A stretch of 64,000 bases of DNA from Quillaja saponaria (taxonomy: Eukaryota; Streptophyta; Magnoliopsida; Fabales; Quillajaceae), in contig CM055612.1 in the NCBI GenBank assembly GCA_029379385.1, positions 10,230,001 through 10,294,000 of the forward strand, given 5' to 3'. This document shows positions 1 through 12,800 of the stretch, piece after piece. Under the pieces are notes generated by a model that saw only the letters and a list, made by a program, of their open reading frames with translations, did no database searches and had not been told where the DNA came from. The position numbers and the translations under genes were made by a program. The first letter of the stretch is position 1. Each line of letters begins with the position of its first letter.

Positions 1-78
1 ATTTGTATAGCCTATATATACAAGTTTTCTCTATATAATCAAATCATGTCATTCACATATAATACAAAATTGTCATTA

Positions 79-197
79 GATCCAAGTTAGTATCAGAGCT
101 TCAATTTTCTAAATGTTTTTCCTAAGGGGTTGCCACCTCATCCAAGTTAGTATCAGAGCTTTAGTTTTCTAAATTTTCCTATGGGGTTGCCACCTCC
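79..197 (+). repeat. Tandem duplication of the primer-binding region (2 x ~60 bp)
   Basis: The segment starting ATCCAAGTTAGTATCAGAGC and ending GGGGTTGCCACCTC occurs twice in a row with few differences. Both copies contain the primer-site-like TATCAGAGCTT. Confidence 0.75.
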
Positions 198-394
198 TTT
201 CTAGTGGCAACCCCCACCTTGACCCTTTCTGCAACACATTCCTCAACCTCACCACCCATCAGCCTTTTTCTAGCATTGACTTCTCTCTTTGATTTGAGCT
301 TGCTCTTAGCTACCCTTATCTCACCATCCCAACCAACTCATTATCTTCCTTTCAATAAAAATATATATATATATATTATTTTTTTAATATCTTC

Positions 395-690
395 ATATGT
401 CCCTGAGCACGTACTTGGACTATCCTATATGAGATGTACTTGAACATTCACCTTAGGGAAACACAATCCCCTACCTATTATACGTTGCCTCTTACATACT
501 TATAACTCTCAATACGTCCCTGAGCCTGTGCTCAGACTGCCCTACATGAGATGTCCCTGAACATGGCTTAAGGAAGCACAATTGCTTACCCGTTATATGT
601 CACACATACTCGGATGGCCCTGCATGAGACGTATCTACACATGGCTAAGAGAATAACAATCCACCTACATGTTATACATTGCCTCACACA
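395..690 (+). repeat. Degenerate ~115 bp tandem repeat inside the LTR element
   Basis: Three diverged units share CATGAGATGT or CATGAGACGT, then GAACATGGCTTA-like and ACACAAT/AACAAT blocks, then a TTATACGTTGCCTC-like block. They fill most of the internal region of the small LTR element. Confidence 0.55.
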
Positions 691-941
691 TACCAGAACA
701 AATATTTTATATACGGAAGACACTTCATCAGTTTGGTTTCCAAACTCATGCTACTTTTGAGTCAACCACCTTGAGTTTGAAGAGAAAGTTAGAGTATATT
801 ACAGTCCATAATTTATGCCTGTTTATTGTACTTAGTCTTATACTATGTTAGGTTTGTTATTTTAAGTCTTACATAACCTATATATACAAGCTTTCTCTAT
901 GTAATCAAATCATCTCATTCACATATAATACAAAATCATCA

Positions 942-2411
942 TTAGACTCAAGTATTATAAAGTGATGATCAACTTGTCATTTGCATATTAAGTAAATCCA
1001 CTCATGAAAATGGTTTCCTAATCAGTATTGAATAGATTATATTATAGATTCTAATATAAGTTTTAAATTTGAAAGTCTTTTCATAAATGGTAATAATATA
1101 TGTCAAGAGATATAACTGTTGAATCCAATAATTATAATTTATTTGTGCCAAAGGACACAACTAAAAAATTTTAAATTATAGTTTATTATGTTCAATAGTT
1201 GAACACTATTATAACCCGATTGTCTAACATACATTTTCGAATTTTGTACATAAATTATCGTGGTTACGTAAATAATAAATTTTCATGAAATAAATCAAAA
1301 TAAGACAGTATATGTACATATATATAGGTAAATTAAAGTCCATCACCTTATTGGTTGACTTGGACTTAGATTTTTATTTTATGAAAATGGTATTAATAAG
1401 TAAATTAGTGTGTTTGATTGTCTGATGTATTTATATATATATATGTTATATAGTGTTAAATAAGAATTATATTACTATGATTAACTATTTAAATTATGTT
1501 GATGTTTGAAATTGTTTGTGGTTAATAAGGACCAACGAAGTGTTTTTCTTTTTGAAATGATTTTACTCCTGAAATAAAATCCCGGTACACATAGGATGTT
1601 TTGATTTAATATTTTGACATGAGTTATTTTGATTTTAATAAGTGTTTTAAAAAAATTGAGTGCTCAGTCCTAGTGAGAGAATTTGGAGAAGGAAATTGGG
1701 AGAATTGAGTACCTAAAATTTTGATATAACGTTTTTATCCTTATTACTACACATGCTTTTCTCTTAACTTTTCTTTTGTTTATTAAACAACAATTAATCT
1801 CCTCGTTTTTATATTTTTGATTGATCAATATTTTAATTAAAAAATTTGAGAGTAATAAGTGAAAAATACTTAAATAAATTTTTTATTTGTTCCATAAGAA
1901 AATTAGCTTGAATTTCGTAAATTTAGTTTTCATTCAAAATAAGAGAATTAACTTTAAATAAATTGAACTGTAGAATATATTTAAAATGAAATAAATTAAA
2001 TTTTTTATTTTGTTCCAAACATACCGTTTTAAAGTGAAATAAATTTAATTTTTTATTTTGTTCCAAATACACCATTAATTAGATATTGCAATGAAGATAG
2101 TTATGTTAAAAATAAACATCATTAATTTTTCATTTGGTTGAATCTCTTCTTTTTATTTATTTTTTATTTATTTATAATAAAGAGTATAGTTATGTTAAAA
2201 TAAATTAATCAGTAGGGATATTTTAATCTGAATTGAATGATTGTAATAAGTCAGAAAATTGTCTCTTTGTAACTTCTCGTTTTCCCTTTTTTCCAGTCTA
2301 AGCACTTCAAACCTCGAATAGAACTTGAAAAAGTCATGCTGGAGCAAGAGTTATTGATGAACTTCAGTTAATCTGCCTCTATCTGATTCCTCAATAGCCC
2401 TGTTTCTGGAA
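942..2411. other. Intergenic, AT-rich; no gene seen
   Basis: Between the LTR element and the 3' end of GONST2. Around 1985-2070 a ~60 bp segment (AAATAAATT, then TTTTTATTTTGTTCCAAA) is present twice in tandem. The last ~130 bases before 2412 are probably GONST2 3' UTR on the minus strand. No other structure supports a gene. Confidence 0.6.
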
Positions 2412-5400
2412 TCAGGACATCTTGGCTCTTGCAAAAAATACACCAGCAAAGAGGCCTGAAAAAAGTGATATGGACATGAGTAGAAGCTAATGAGCTTGCA
2501 GTCTTGCAGACACAGTTGTGTTTCTTACCAAACAATATACTGAAGGTACTCGGCAAACTCACAGGCACTTTGAACAATACAATGCCAGCAATAGAGATAG
2601 GAATCTTGTTCAAGGAACCCACCAGACTGTAAAACAGGAGAATGATGTCAATAATTGACACGAAAAGAAGGGAAAAAAGAAGTATTTAGAAGTGCTCAAG
2701 AAAAGATCCAGATGCCACTAACACCAGAAAAAGATATTCTGCAGAAATTATAAAACCTGAATACATGTACTCTTGGTCAATGTTCAAAGATACAGTAGTA
2801 TCACACTTCCCATGACCACTATTATCTTTTTCCTCCTCCAATACACCCTAATAGTTATTAATGCTAAATTGATGCATTTGTAAGGAGGTTAACTCGCACA
2901 GATTGAAAACATCTTTTTAATCATATTCTTTGCAGATGACAATGGAAATACCTTGACAATTAACAAGGAGATGATAATCACGAAACAGTAAAAGTTACCT
3001 ATATGTGGTAGGGCCTGTTTGATGTAAGAACCACATAGAGGTGAAGCTAATGGCTAGTCCAAGAAGTCCACTAGCCGTTGTGACAACCCAAAACATTGGC
3101 AGTTTAACTACATCCCTGTAAATTAAAACCAAAAATAACAGTGAGATATGTCAAGTTCTCCTTGATTAAAAACCCAAAAGTAACTCTTCACTCACACATT
3201 TAATACATATTCCCATTCACCAAGGAGGAGAATCATGAGCAGAGCAAAAGGAAGAGAAAGTAAATTATTTAGCAACACCATTGAAACTTCATTTAGAGAT
3301 CCAGATCTTGTTGTCTTTTTTGCGTCATCCATAACCCGCCGCAGGGTTAGCTGTCATAAAAGGTAAATGAATTCTCATAGCTCAAAATTGAAAATCAAAG
3401 GGATTTGAAGGGGTCCTGATTTCCATTCTCAAAATCAAATTCATAACTCATAATTAAGTCAATGAGCATGAGGAAAAGAAAGTAGCAAATTGTGACACGT
3501 AAATTACTTACAGAGTAGCTTGCAGTAAGAACACAATTCAGAATCTGCCAGGCATAACCCACTGAATTAAAGGAGAGGTCTGTAATACCACCACTTACAG
3601 CAGAGATAATCTGCAGTACATGAAGATATAGGGGAACTGAAGAAATGATGTACTACTACTTTGCAAAAGAGAGCCTGAGTATCAGCAAAATAACATATCA
3701 TCCAATTTTCTACAGAAGAACACGTAAGAACTTGCAGGTCAGTCAATAAGCAAATATTTCTTTTCCAATGATCTCTCTCTCTCTCTCTCTCTTTTTTTGT
3801 CTGAAAATAAAAACAAGAAGGAAATTGCACAAACAGAAAATTGATATCGTTGCCATTTATTAGGAACATATATTATGAAGTCACCAAAATTTTGAGTGTG
3901 CACTTTCTGTAAATCCCAATATGTAACCTTTCCTAATAATATTATCACATGTAGATTTTCATCTTCCAGCTTTATTTATGTTTTCATTAACAGGTATTGC
4001 CTCAACCCAATATTTACATTACATAAATCTATTACTGTTGTATTAGAAAAACCAATTTTAAGCATTTCAAATATCACCTAGCATCATGTTAAGTAAGGAA
4101 GAAAAGACTCATAATGTATGAGTAAAAAACAAACAAATGGAGGCGCTTATAAAAATAACCACCAAACCAATAATAAGGATTAAAATTTTTATATTAAACA
4201 ACGATGGCTCAGCAAGTAGTATGCCAAGGATTACCCACTTACCATTAAAAACATGGCTGCCCATACTTTCTGATTCTGACGTTTCCTGAACATATATAAT
4301 TCTCCAATTGCTGTTAGAATGTTTGTTACATTCTTCAGAATTGTCACCATTGCAATATTTATGTATTTTAGACTGAAAAGAAAGGCAGAAGACATAAGCA
4401 CAGACATATTTTGAAGATGCATTAGTATTATATCATACTGAGCAGAAGACATAACTTGATATTGCTACTTTTACTTTTTCTTTTCTTACCAGGATTCAAT
4501 CTAGGTCCCAAATTTAACAGAACGCATACCGAAAGAAAGATATAACATACCTGTACATGCCTGATGCAAGCATGCCAACAAATATCACATTTACTGGGAT
4601 CCATACCCTCACCAGCTTCCAATTGAGCTTTTCCACTGAAATTACACCAAGGAGACCCAATAGAACCACAATTAGAGTGCTGATCAAATTCTGCAAAGAG
4701 TTACAAGGAAACCAGATAATGTTTTTGATAATCTATAAAGAAAAAAAAGAGAGAGATCAATTTGGCAAAGAATCAACTATTGTTAAGAATACATTAAATA
4801 TAGTATACTCAAGAAGTCACATTCTCGACTTTTAAATTGAATACAAGAATGTGCAATGAACGAAAAGGTTTGCACATGAACTCATCATTCAACACTTTGA
4901 CCTTCCATGTTATAACTCTAAGAAAGAAAGTAGAGGTCACAAAAAACTAACATACTTGATAAAACATCAGTGATATTCCAGCATTGAAGTTAAAGCTAGA
5001 CAGCACAACTTTGTTGAGCAATATCATGCTGCAAGAAGAAATGCAATAAGCTGTCCCAGAGAAAAGAGGCCCAGATTTTCTTTCAAACATCCTCACACGC
5101 TTCTCATCCCCATCAACTGCTAGACTGACAATGTCACCAAGTGCAGCTTTATTCCCTTTTAAAAACCTGCATGGAAAGGTAAATGGTTTACCAATCATTT
5201 CAATACAAGTTTCACATCTTGAATTTAGGAGTAGTATATTTAATCTTCCAAATAACTCTGCATCCACAATAGAAGCAGCATCTATAAATAACCTGTAGAA
5301 CTTTTTTTTTTTTTAAATTTTATCTTTTATTACATAAAATAGGCCTTTTTTTTTACATATGCATTTTATCTTTTTAGTATTGGTAGTAGAGGTGGTTGAT

Positions 5401-5875
5401 TAAAAGAAAAAGTCATGTGGTAATGTGTCTCGGAGGCACTCCATTCATAAAGCACAAATTAGTTCCCCACCTATCAAATTTGAAGGTACAACTGCAAACT
5501 GTTGTGAACAAATTTCCAAAAAAGTCAAATGTGGTGTCAAATTCCAAGTGATAAGAGAAGTGGAAAGAGAGAAAGAAAAGTGCATCTGTACATAGAGAAA
5601 AGTCTCAAGACATGTGAAATCCCTAGAAAGAAGTGCACAAGAGTGAAGAAAAACCATCAGATGCAAGAAGATTAATACCTGTCACTTAAACCTCTACGTT
5701 CTGCATTCGTGGAAAAGTTGTTAGGTGACCTCTTGCCTTGATCATGAATTCCATTGAAAGCTTCGTACATAGCATTAACCTTTTCATCCAAGTTGAGTTT
5801 TGCACTTAAGGTGCTCAATTCTGGTTCTTCAGAGTCATGAAAAATGACAACATCTGACTTGAAATCAGACGACAT
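2412..5875 (-). CDS. GONST2: Golgi GDP-sugar (GDP-mannose) transporter, GONST2 orthologue
   Basis: Nine coding exons on the minus strand: 5875-5679, 5166-4956, 4690-4551, 4372-4243, 3610-3512, 3350-3196, 3115-2999, 2626-2529, 2455-2412. All borders are GT-AG and phases agree, giving 396 residues (Arabidopsis GONST2, from memory, is about 375). It should be a multi-pass membrane protein of the drug/metabolite transporter superfamily that exchanges cytosolic GDP-sugar for luminal GMP; GONST1 carries GDP-mannose for sphingolipid glycosylation. Diagnostic motifs are AYCISSCSMILLNK, the R2-like SGMYSLKYINIAMVTILKN, GLAISFTSMWFLHQTGPTTY, the nucleotide-sugar motif GSLNK near residues 353-357, and the C-terminal ARAKMS typical of GONST2. 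The start is ATG 5875. An upstream ATG at 5880 is out of frame, and a 3' splice site (TTTCAG) lies just before 5884, so a 5' UTR intron is likely. No stop or frameshift is visible, so the gene looks functional. Confidence 0.93.
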
Positions 5876-7030
5876 GTCATTCACCTGAAAGTGTCAAAAT
5901 TCTATAGGATAGTGAAAAACATTTCTAAAGCTCTAATCTTTTGACATCTGAATTTGAAGATTACCTGAAAGATATTACCAAGAAGTTAAGGAAAATTAAA
6001 GGAGTTCTAAATTCTAAAACGTGAATAAGTTAAATACATCTATAAATATAAACCTTTTAGTACTTACATGCCCCAAAAACATTTCACCTAGTCAATAAGA
6101 CTATGAACCCCATTAGATATAATCTGATAATACATAATCAAATTTCATTTTGAATCTCAAATTCACCATATCGGAGAAAAGATGATCCAGAGGATCCAAA
6201 TCCAACAATTTTTAGCTAGAATTATTAGCCTATCCTTTTGGATTTATGTGATGTGTCATGCAACATCCACAACCCAAACAGAGATTTTAGCAGAAAATCA
6301 TAAATGTTAGTACAAGAGTAACAGAGAAACTATGTTGAAGAATGAAACAGCAACAGAATAAACCTCATACCCAGAAGAGCCGGAAGAATCTCAAAGTTTA
6401 TCGATTAGGTAACAGTTTCACAGCATTCACAGTGCTGTACATCACAAATAGACAATTATACCAAATAGCAAATGCCAGCATTAAAATAAATAACAAACAA
6501 TTAATCGAATCTCCCGGTAATGAAAAATCGTACACACCCAATGGAGAAGAGACAGAAATCATGCAAAATACGTGATCTGTGGCGGTCTTTTTGAAGAATA
6601 CGCAAAGGAAAAGAAAAAAGAAGGGCGTGAATGAGAAGGGACAGGTATAGAGTGAAAACCCAGAATGAAATGAAATGGGGTGGAATTAATTTATGGTTTC
6701 ATTATCACAGGCCGAGAATCCAGGTGGAAGAGGACCGCCCAAGCAGTAGAATATCGGGAATGGAACAACTTCCGATGATTGCAAAGTCAACGGGTTAGAA
6801 GGAAACATGGCTTCAAGAACAAATGTGAGGGAAGAAAGGCAGATGGGTTTTGATATGAATGTGGGTTTCAGGTCCGTTTTTGGGATTTGGAGTTGACGAA
6901 GAAAACTTTGAGGGGAAGCAAGTCGGCAACCGTAGTCGTGGCGCGCGTTGCAACACGATTGGGACACCCAGCATCCAGGAACAGAACTGAAGCAGTTACT
7001 GACTTCAAATCACTCTCTCTCCTCTGGAAA
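5876..7030 (-). promoter_or_regulatory. GONST2 5' UTR intron, first non-coding exon and promoter region
   Basis: The first coding exon is preceded by a TTTCAG acceptor at 5885-5890, implying a leader intron. The less AT-rich stretch 6600-7020 is the best place for the first exon. Its longest minus-strand frame runs to 6686 but has an in-frame ATG only near its middle and a stop upstream, so I treat it as leader, not protein. A CT-rich block (6995-7022) lies at its far end. The donor is not settled by eye. Confidence 0.4.
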
Positions 7031-8639
7031 TGAAAAAGTTACATAATAATTTTTTTTTTAAATATTAAAATGTCATATTTTTTTCTTTAAAGTATTTTTT
7101 ATGTTTTCTTTTACTTTACTAATTGTTTTTTAATATTGATTGATATGTTAATCTCATATTTTTAAATTTTAACATATTATTTTTAATAAAAAAATATTTG
7201 ACATAACTGAGTTTGAATACTAAATAAAATAAAGTTTATTTTTTCTTATTTTGTGATATAAAAATAAAAATGTAAATTTATATGAACGGAAGAGACAAGC
7301 TCTAACACATGAAAAATTAAATAATTTATTTTATACATATCTACTCATGAAATTAATTTTGAAGAAAAATATGGAAGGACAAGATAGAAATATTTTTATT
7401 GATTTTTAAATTTTATATTTAATTAAATTTATGTTATTTAATTTTTAATTCTACTTAAATAACATAAAATTTGAAAATATTAATATAATGATCAAAGTGG
7501 TAAAAAAATATTTCAGTTTATAAGACTTATTTGAAAATAAAAATTTTAAAGTATGACTTATTTATTTTATAAATTTATGACTAGGCTTATTTGACTTTAG
7601 TGATATTTAGAAACTATTTTCTCTTTGAAAAATTGCTAAATTTTTTAACATAATATATTACTATAAAGAAGAAAAAAACTAACCATATAGAAGAAATTTT
7701 ATGCTTATCTACTATATTTTATCTTCCAAGATTATATCAATTTTCAATTTAGTTTTACAAAAATTTCTTAGTCAATTTTATACTTCAAAATTTAAAATTA
7801 CTCAATTAAGTTTTATTTTTCGTTTATGTATTATGAATCAACAAAATAACCATACTTGACAAAAAGATAATAACATACATAAGTTGTTTTTATATATTAC
7901 AAGACTTTTTGGTCATTTTATCATTAAATTATGTAAAATTTACTTTATTTATATATAACATGAGAATGAAATAATGTAACTTGATAGAAAAATTCTAAAT
8001 CATAAAGAATGAAATTGAGTGTAAATATTCCTGGAGAACTAAATTAAAACCTAAGGTAATCCTAATTTATCTTTTAAATTTATATAGATATAAATTTTTG
8101 TTGTTCATATCCTAATTTTTTTTTAAAAAATTCAGCTTATTTTTATTTAAAATTCAAAATTATTTTGATCTATTTATAAATGAGGAATATTTTCTTTTTC
8201 AATTAATTAAAAAAATTAATTTTTTAAATGAAATATTTAACATAATGCATTAATATTAAGAAAAAAAATAGAAAAATAGAGAAAAATTATAAAGTAAATA
8301 TTTAGGAGTCATTTGAAAAAAAAAAGAAAAAAAAGAAATTAAAGTTTGATTTTTTGGTACTTTTAAGATAAAAAAGTGGGACTTTTTAATAGTTTTTAAA
8401 AATTATCCTATAACACCATCAACATTTCGTCGATCTTACAAATAATGTCGATTTCATTAAATTCTAGACCTTAGTATATTTTGAGTAAACTTCAACAAAG
8501 GGACGTGTAATTTACTCTAATTAATATTGTGCCGAGATCTTTAAAATTTGTAACAATAAAATTATAGCTTAACCTAAATTTTAAAATATTAAAATCAAAA
8601 TTCCAAAGTACATGATATTTTAATTATTAGTGATTAGAT

Positions 8640-8720
8640 TTGTCCAGACCAATCTACATTAATCTCGACTAATAACCTTTCCCGTGAGATCAAAGGCATA
8701 CCCTCCCTGCCGGACTAGAA
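8640..8720 (+). repeat. Dispersed repeat fragment (CTCGACTAAT type), copy 1
   Basis: The order TGTCCAGACC, then CTCGACTAAT, then GACTAGAAAATT matches the order of blocks near 11401-11490. A weaker third copy is near 22060-22190 (GTTCGGGTCAG, TTTACTCCCACAG). This motif set is, from memory, common in eudicot repeats. No element ends are seen. Confidence 0.4.
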
Positions 8721-11400
8721 AATTTAGCAATACTTGAAAGAGTTTGAGCTCTTTTGCACCTGTGTCCAGGATTATAAGGCTCATCACACCTGTAGAGTTG
8801 CATTTCCTTTTGTGTCAGGGTTGTATGTGTTTGTTTTTGGTGGATAAGGAAGTGTACTGGTTGGGACTTCTGGTACTATTTGGGTGTAGGTAGTAAAGGT
8901 AGTTTGGAATAGTTAGGAATGGTTTATTTCTAGTATGGTTTTGGTGTTTCTATAATTATTAAAAGGAATTAAGATGCTTGATCTCTAAAAAGGAATTAGC
9001 TCAAAACCGAAAAAACATAGCCAATACGCATGCTACGTACTGTACCTCAACACACAAAAATGTAATATTTTTCCATAAATATATATTTATATATGCTCAA
9101 TGCTTGCATGTATAAGGTGTAAACATAAATGTTTAACATAAGCAATTAATTAGCTGGCTACTTATATATAACAAACATACCTCTTGTTTCAAGTCATCAA
9201 AAGTGTTAAAGAATAGCCAATTAAATTCCTTGAAATTAGAAAATTGAATAAGATCTAGTTTAACCAAAGTAGAGTTGTAAGAGCCCCATTAGGATCATGG
9301 TCACGATCACAAACAAAACAAGGTACGTCATCCATCCTTAACAAATTATGTAATGATGGCAGTGGGGTTGGGAAACGGATTATGTTTGTCCTACTAAAAT
9401 TCACTCAACATCAAATATGACAATCCTATTTAAATTCAAACAAAGATGCAGTTCTACGTAGATAATTTAATTTACATTTATTATTGCATGAAAGAATTAA
9501 CATTTGTTCAATATAGGTTTTTTGGTCATATTCTTGTTTAAGGTGATATTTTTACCCCTATAAAGGTTTGAAGCTAAAACCCAAAAATAAAAATCTAAAA
9601 CCAAAATCCCTAACAACATGGTTGCATTACACATATAACCGCACTACAACACCTAAGTACCTAACCATTGAAAGATAACTAAAACATAATTGGCACTAGA
9701 AAGTCCCATGATTGATTCATAGTATTGCTATTGCATGATTTTAAAACAAAGCTTCATATTGTTTTTCGTTGATCATAAATTGGCACTTGAAGATATTGTG
9801 CTCACATATTTCTCTAATTAGTCGTTTTGTTATAATTTGATTGACTTAACAAATTTTCTCATTGCAGTTAGACAACTAATTGTTAGCTGACTTGTTATCA
9901 CAATCAACTAATTTTAAATCTTTAAGTGCATTTTTTAAAATAAAATCTACATAGATTTGTATAGTAATCATATGATTTTTCACTAAACATATATTAGTAC
10001 CTTTTTCTTTGCTTTTGTTGTTTTGGCTTTTCATTTGTTGTTTGATTTTAGTGGGGGCAGGTCATAATATTAGTGACCACACATCACACGACTAGAAGCT
10101 AGAAATGCAATATAGGTTGAATCTACAAAATTATAGGGTTGTGTGAATTTTATGGCTCATTTTTTAGGGATTGAGAAGAGATGTAAGGAATTGGAAATAG
10201 GTGTGAGAGATTTGAGTGATTGGGATGAGGGCTGGAGATGAGAGGTTTATAACTAAATTACTGTGACCAACCTGCTCCTGCCAACTTCGCACACCCTATT
10301 TGGATGAATAGCTTGTTTTGTGAGTTAGAAGTTTTTAAGAGCTTCTTCATTACAATCACGCTGCAGGGATGAAAGCCGGAAACCATGTGCACCACCAAAT
10401 AAAATCAAGTGTATCATAGAAATTAAAGAAACATATTCGGTTGTTGAAAACTTTGTTCAAAATTTTCAATGGCCCTGCCGAATATGTTTGGTTTACAAGG
10501 ATAGGAGAAGAAAATCGATGTAAGTATACTAAGCTCTCTATCTCTAATTACTTATCGGATGTGTATTATGTAGTTAAATTAATTCTTTGACAATGTATTC
10601 CCAATTTCCTTGTCATCTTTGAGATTATACTATATTTAAAAACAAGTTAATTGTTATGATATTTCAATAATTATTATAATTAAGGATGGAGTTTACATAT
10701 TTTTGAAATTATAATTTTGGGAGTTACAAAATTCCAAAAAGTTTTGAATGATGGAGTTACAAGAAAAAAATTCAATTGATTTGAATTTGTAACCACAACT
10801 CTTAATTGAGTTTTTAAAATTCAGCATTTTATTACAATTTAATATTTGATTTTGTAACTTATATCATTTAATTCCTTATTCATTTCAATTTTAAAATTGA
10901 AATTTATTTCAATTATTATATTGATATAAGAGTTACAAATCCTACAACTATATATACCCTGCATTCCCACTTTCAATTGCATATATATATACAACACTAT
11001 ATACATACAATTCTTATAATTCCATCTTTAAATTCTATTATACATTGGGCAAGGAAAGGTGTGGGCAATGAGAACTCGTCTCCTTTCTTGTGTAGAGAAT
11101 TTAGAGACATACTCTGTGTAGTAGCTGAGCTGTTGTATCATGGGGGCAACGTGTCAGGAAACCTCTGCATCGGTTGAGTAATCACCGTGGTGGCAGGAAT
11201 TGTCTTAAATAAAATGACATATCGGTGCCTCATCTCAGTCTCTACATATTTCTTGACTAAGTTTGAATTTAATTATTTATTTACAACAGTTATTTATTTT
11301 CGATTGTAATTTTTGTTATTGATTATTGTAATACTGACCAACATTAGCATGTACATATTCTTATCTATTATTATTATTATTTATTTATTTAACGATCAGA

Positions 11401-11490
11401 TGTGTTCTGGCCATCTTAAATGCACCTCGACTAATCACTTCTTTGGTCCAATTAAAGATAGGTCATCCACGACGGGACTAGAGAATTTAT
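11401..11490 (+). repeat. Dispersed repeat fragment (CTCGACTAAT type), copy 2
   Basis: It contains TGTGTTCTGGCCATC, CACCTCGACTAATCAC and GGTCATCCACGACGGGACTA in the same order as the copy at 8640. It is a fragment only, so the parent element type is unknown. Confidence 0.4.
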
Positions 11491-11911
11491 GAAAATTTTA
11501 CACTCACGACCTCCCCAAAGAAGATTCAAATACCTCCAGTTATATTAACAATGCTAATAAAATGGATGGATATAGTGCCGCCAACTGAAGAGAATGAAAT
11601 GCAGTCAATTGTTAAGGGCATTATGAGTGGTGTCTATACAGGCCTATTAATAGTTTTTTTTTTTTTTTATACCGTGCATGACATTAATTTCTTCTCGGTA
11701 AAAAGCTTTGTTTTCATTTTTACATTTCAACTTGAATTAGTTAACTGTTTTTGTTTTGTAATTTATATTGCACGATTTATGATAGGAAAAATGAACTGAT
11801 CGAGGTTCTTCGAGGGATGGATTTTAATTAATGCAAGATAGAATTTATCCTTTGCATGGTTGCTAGCCACTAGTCTTGTCACCCAAGTTTGTGACCAAAC
11901 AAATCTCACTT

Positions 11912-11931
11912 GGTTTTGTTGCAACAAAACC
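11912..11931. repeat. Perfect 20-bp palindrome
   Basis: GGTTTTGTTG is followed with no spacer by its exact reverse complement CAACAAAACC. The flanks do not extend it. It may be a fused end remnant of a deleted inverted-repeat element. Confidence 0.8.
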
Positions 11932-12212
11932 CCACCCTAGAAATGGTATAATCCTAACTGGTTGCATCAACATATGACAATTTTAATCTTCAGCTTTTTA
12001 CTTTATATTCCTTCTAATATTGGATAGTTGGTTCTTTGCTTGCTTAACTAATTCCATTTGGTGAGTATAAATTACCCTTGTTAAATTAAATCAGAATCTA
12101 ATATGTAATGTTTAAATACAATTTGATATTTGACCAAGTTTGATTAATTACAAACTGAATTTTACAATATGTGCTTTGAATTGCATGTACATTTCATAAA
12201 TGACTATCGGGA

Positions 12213-12800
12213 TGTTATAACCTGAATTTTTTTTTTGTTTTTTTTTCTTTCATTTTTCTTCTTTTTGGACCGACTCCTTTGTTCTAGACTGTTTTTTTTT
12301 TTTTCTTTCATCCAACCAAGCTTTCTCTTGCACACCGGCAGTCTTATTTCACCTCTAATCGTGCCAGACCATTTTCCTTCTTGGAAAGCAACTTCCTTCG
12401 TTCCTTCTTGCTTTGTAGTCCCATTCCTTCCTTTTCTTAATGTGACAACCAACTCTGTTTTGGAGCAGCCACCCTGTTTTGTACAAAACCGAGCTCTTTA
12501 GCTCTTTTCCTTGTAGTGCTTATCACACCAGCTTCCTTCTCCAACAGAGGGATACCTCTAGTTTGTGTTGGTAGCCATCCTTGAAGGTGGTTGCAGCTCC
12601 AGCCGTTAGGAACAAGAGCTCTATCAACGGCTGCCACAACCTTTTAGGGCATTGAATCATGAGTTTTGAATTGTGTAATAGTTGAATTGTTAAATTTTTA
12701 TGGTATGAAAATGGAGCGGAGCTCCTTGTGGTTATTGTGTTGTTGTTGTTATCTTGTTATTGTGTAAAGAAGGGTATATGTTTTGTGCACTATTAGGCAT
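12213..12800 (+). mobile_element. Probable solo LTR or LTR fragment (gypsy-like)
   Basis: It begins TGTTATAACCTGAATTTT and later holds GGAGCGGAGCTCCTTGTG. The larger LTR-like block at 44143-46990 begins TGTCATAACCCAATATTA and holds GTAGAGCTCCTTGTG in the same relative place, preceded in both by a TAATAGTT(G/T)AATTGTTA block. That shared order suggests LTRs of one family. The polyT/CT-rich interior yields spurious open frames on both strands (12204-12637), which I do not call. The right end is not defined. Confidence 0.4.

Larger units (their letters stand above)
1..941 (+). mobile_element. Small LTR retrotransposon, 5' end cut by window
   Basis: The first 75 bases recur at about 868-941, including the TATA-like CTATATATACAAG and the block ATCAAATCAT. 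Each copy ends in a CA dinucleotide (about 75 and 941). Directly after the first copy comes AGTATCAGAGCTT, close to the plant Met-tRNA primer site TGGTATCAGAGCC. I read this as the 3' end of a 5' LTR, a short internal region and a 3' LTR. A short frame from GTG 204 to 443 resembles a copia gag leader only in being Ser/Thr/Pro-rich. No pol domain is visible, so the element is non-autonomous or a deletion derivative. Confidence 0.5.
7031..12200. other. AT-rich intergenic DNA, no gene
   Basis: Reading both strands gives only short frames without recognisable domains. The frames near 10977 and 11551 are AT-driven and lack splice or codon support. The stretch holds two copies of a dispersed repeat (about 8640 and 11401) and a 20-bp palindrome, listed separately. 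Confidence 0.6.

Noticed and set aside
6686..6967. A 93-codon minus-strand frame upstream of GONST2 as an extra coding exon
   Set aside because: It starts at GTG, has a stop upstream and an in-frame ATG only midway, and shows no similarity to GONST proteins; leader sequence is more likely.
12506..12518. TTTTCCTTGTAGTG as a CACTA 3' end
   Set aside because: No subterminal repeats or transposase nearby and no matching opposite end; chance match inside LTR-like DNA.
12204..12637. Overlapping open frames on both strands in a polyT/CT-rich segment
   Set aside because: Low-complexity composition explains them; they lie inside LTR-like sequence and have no domain.
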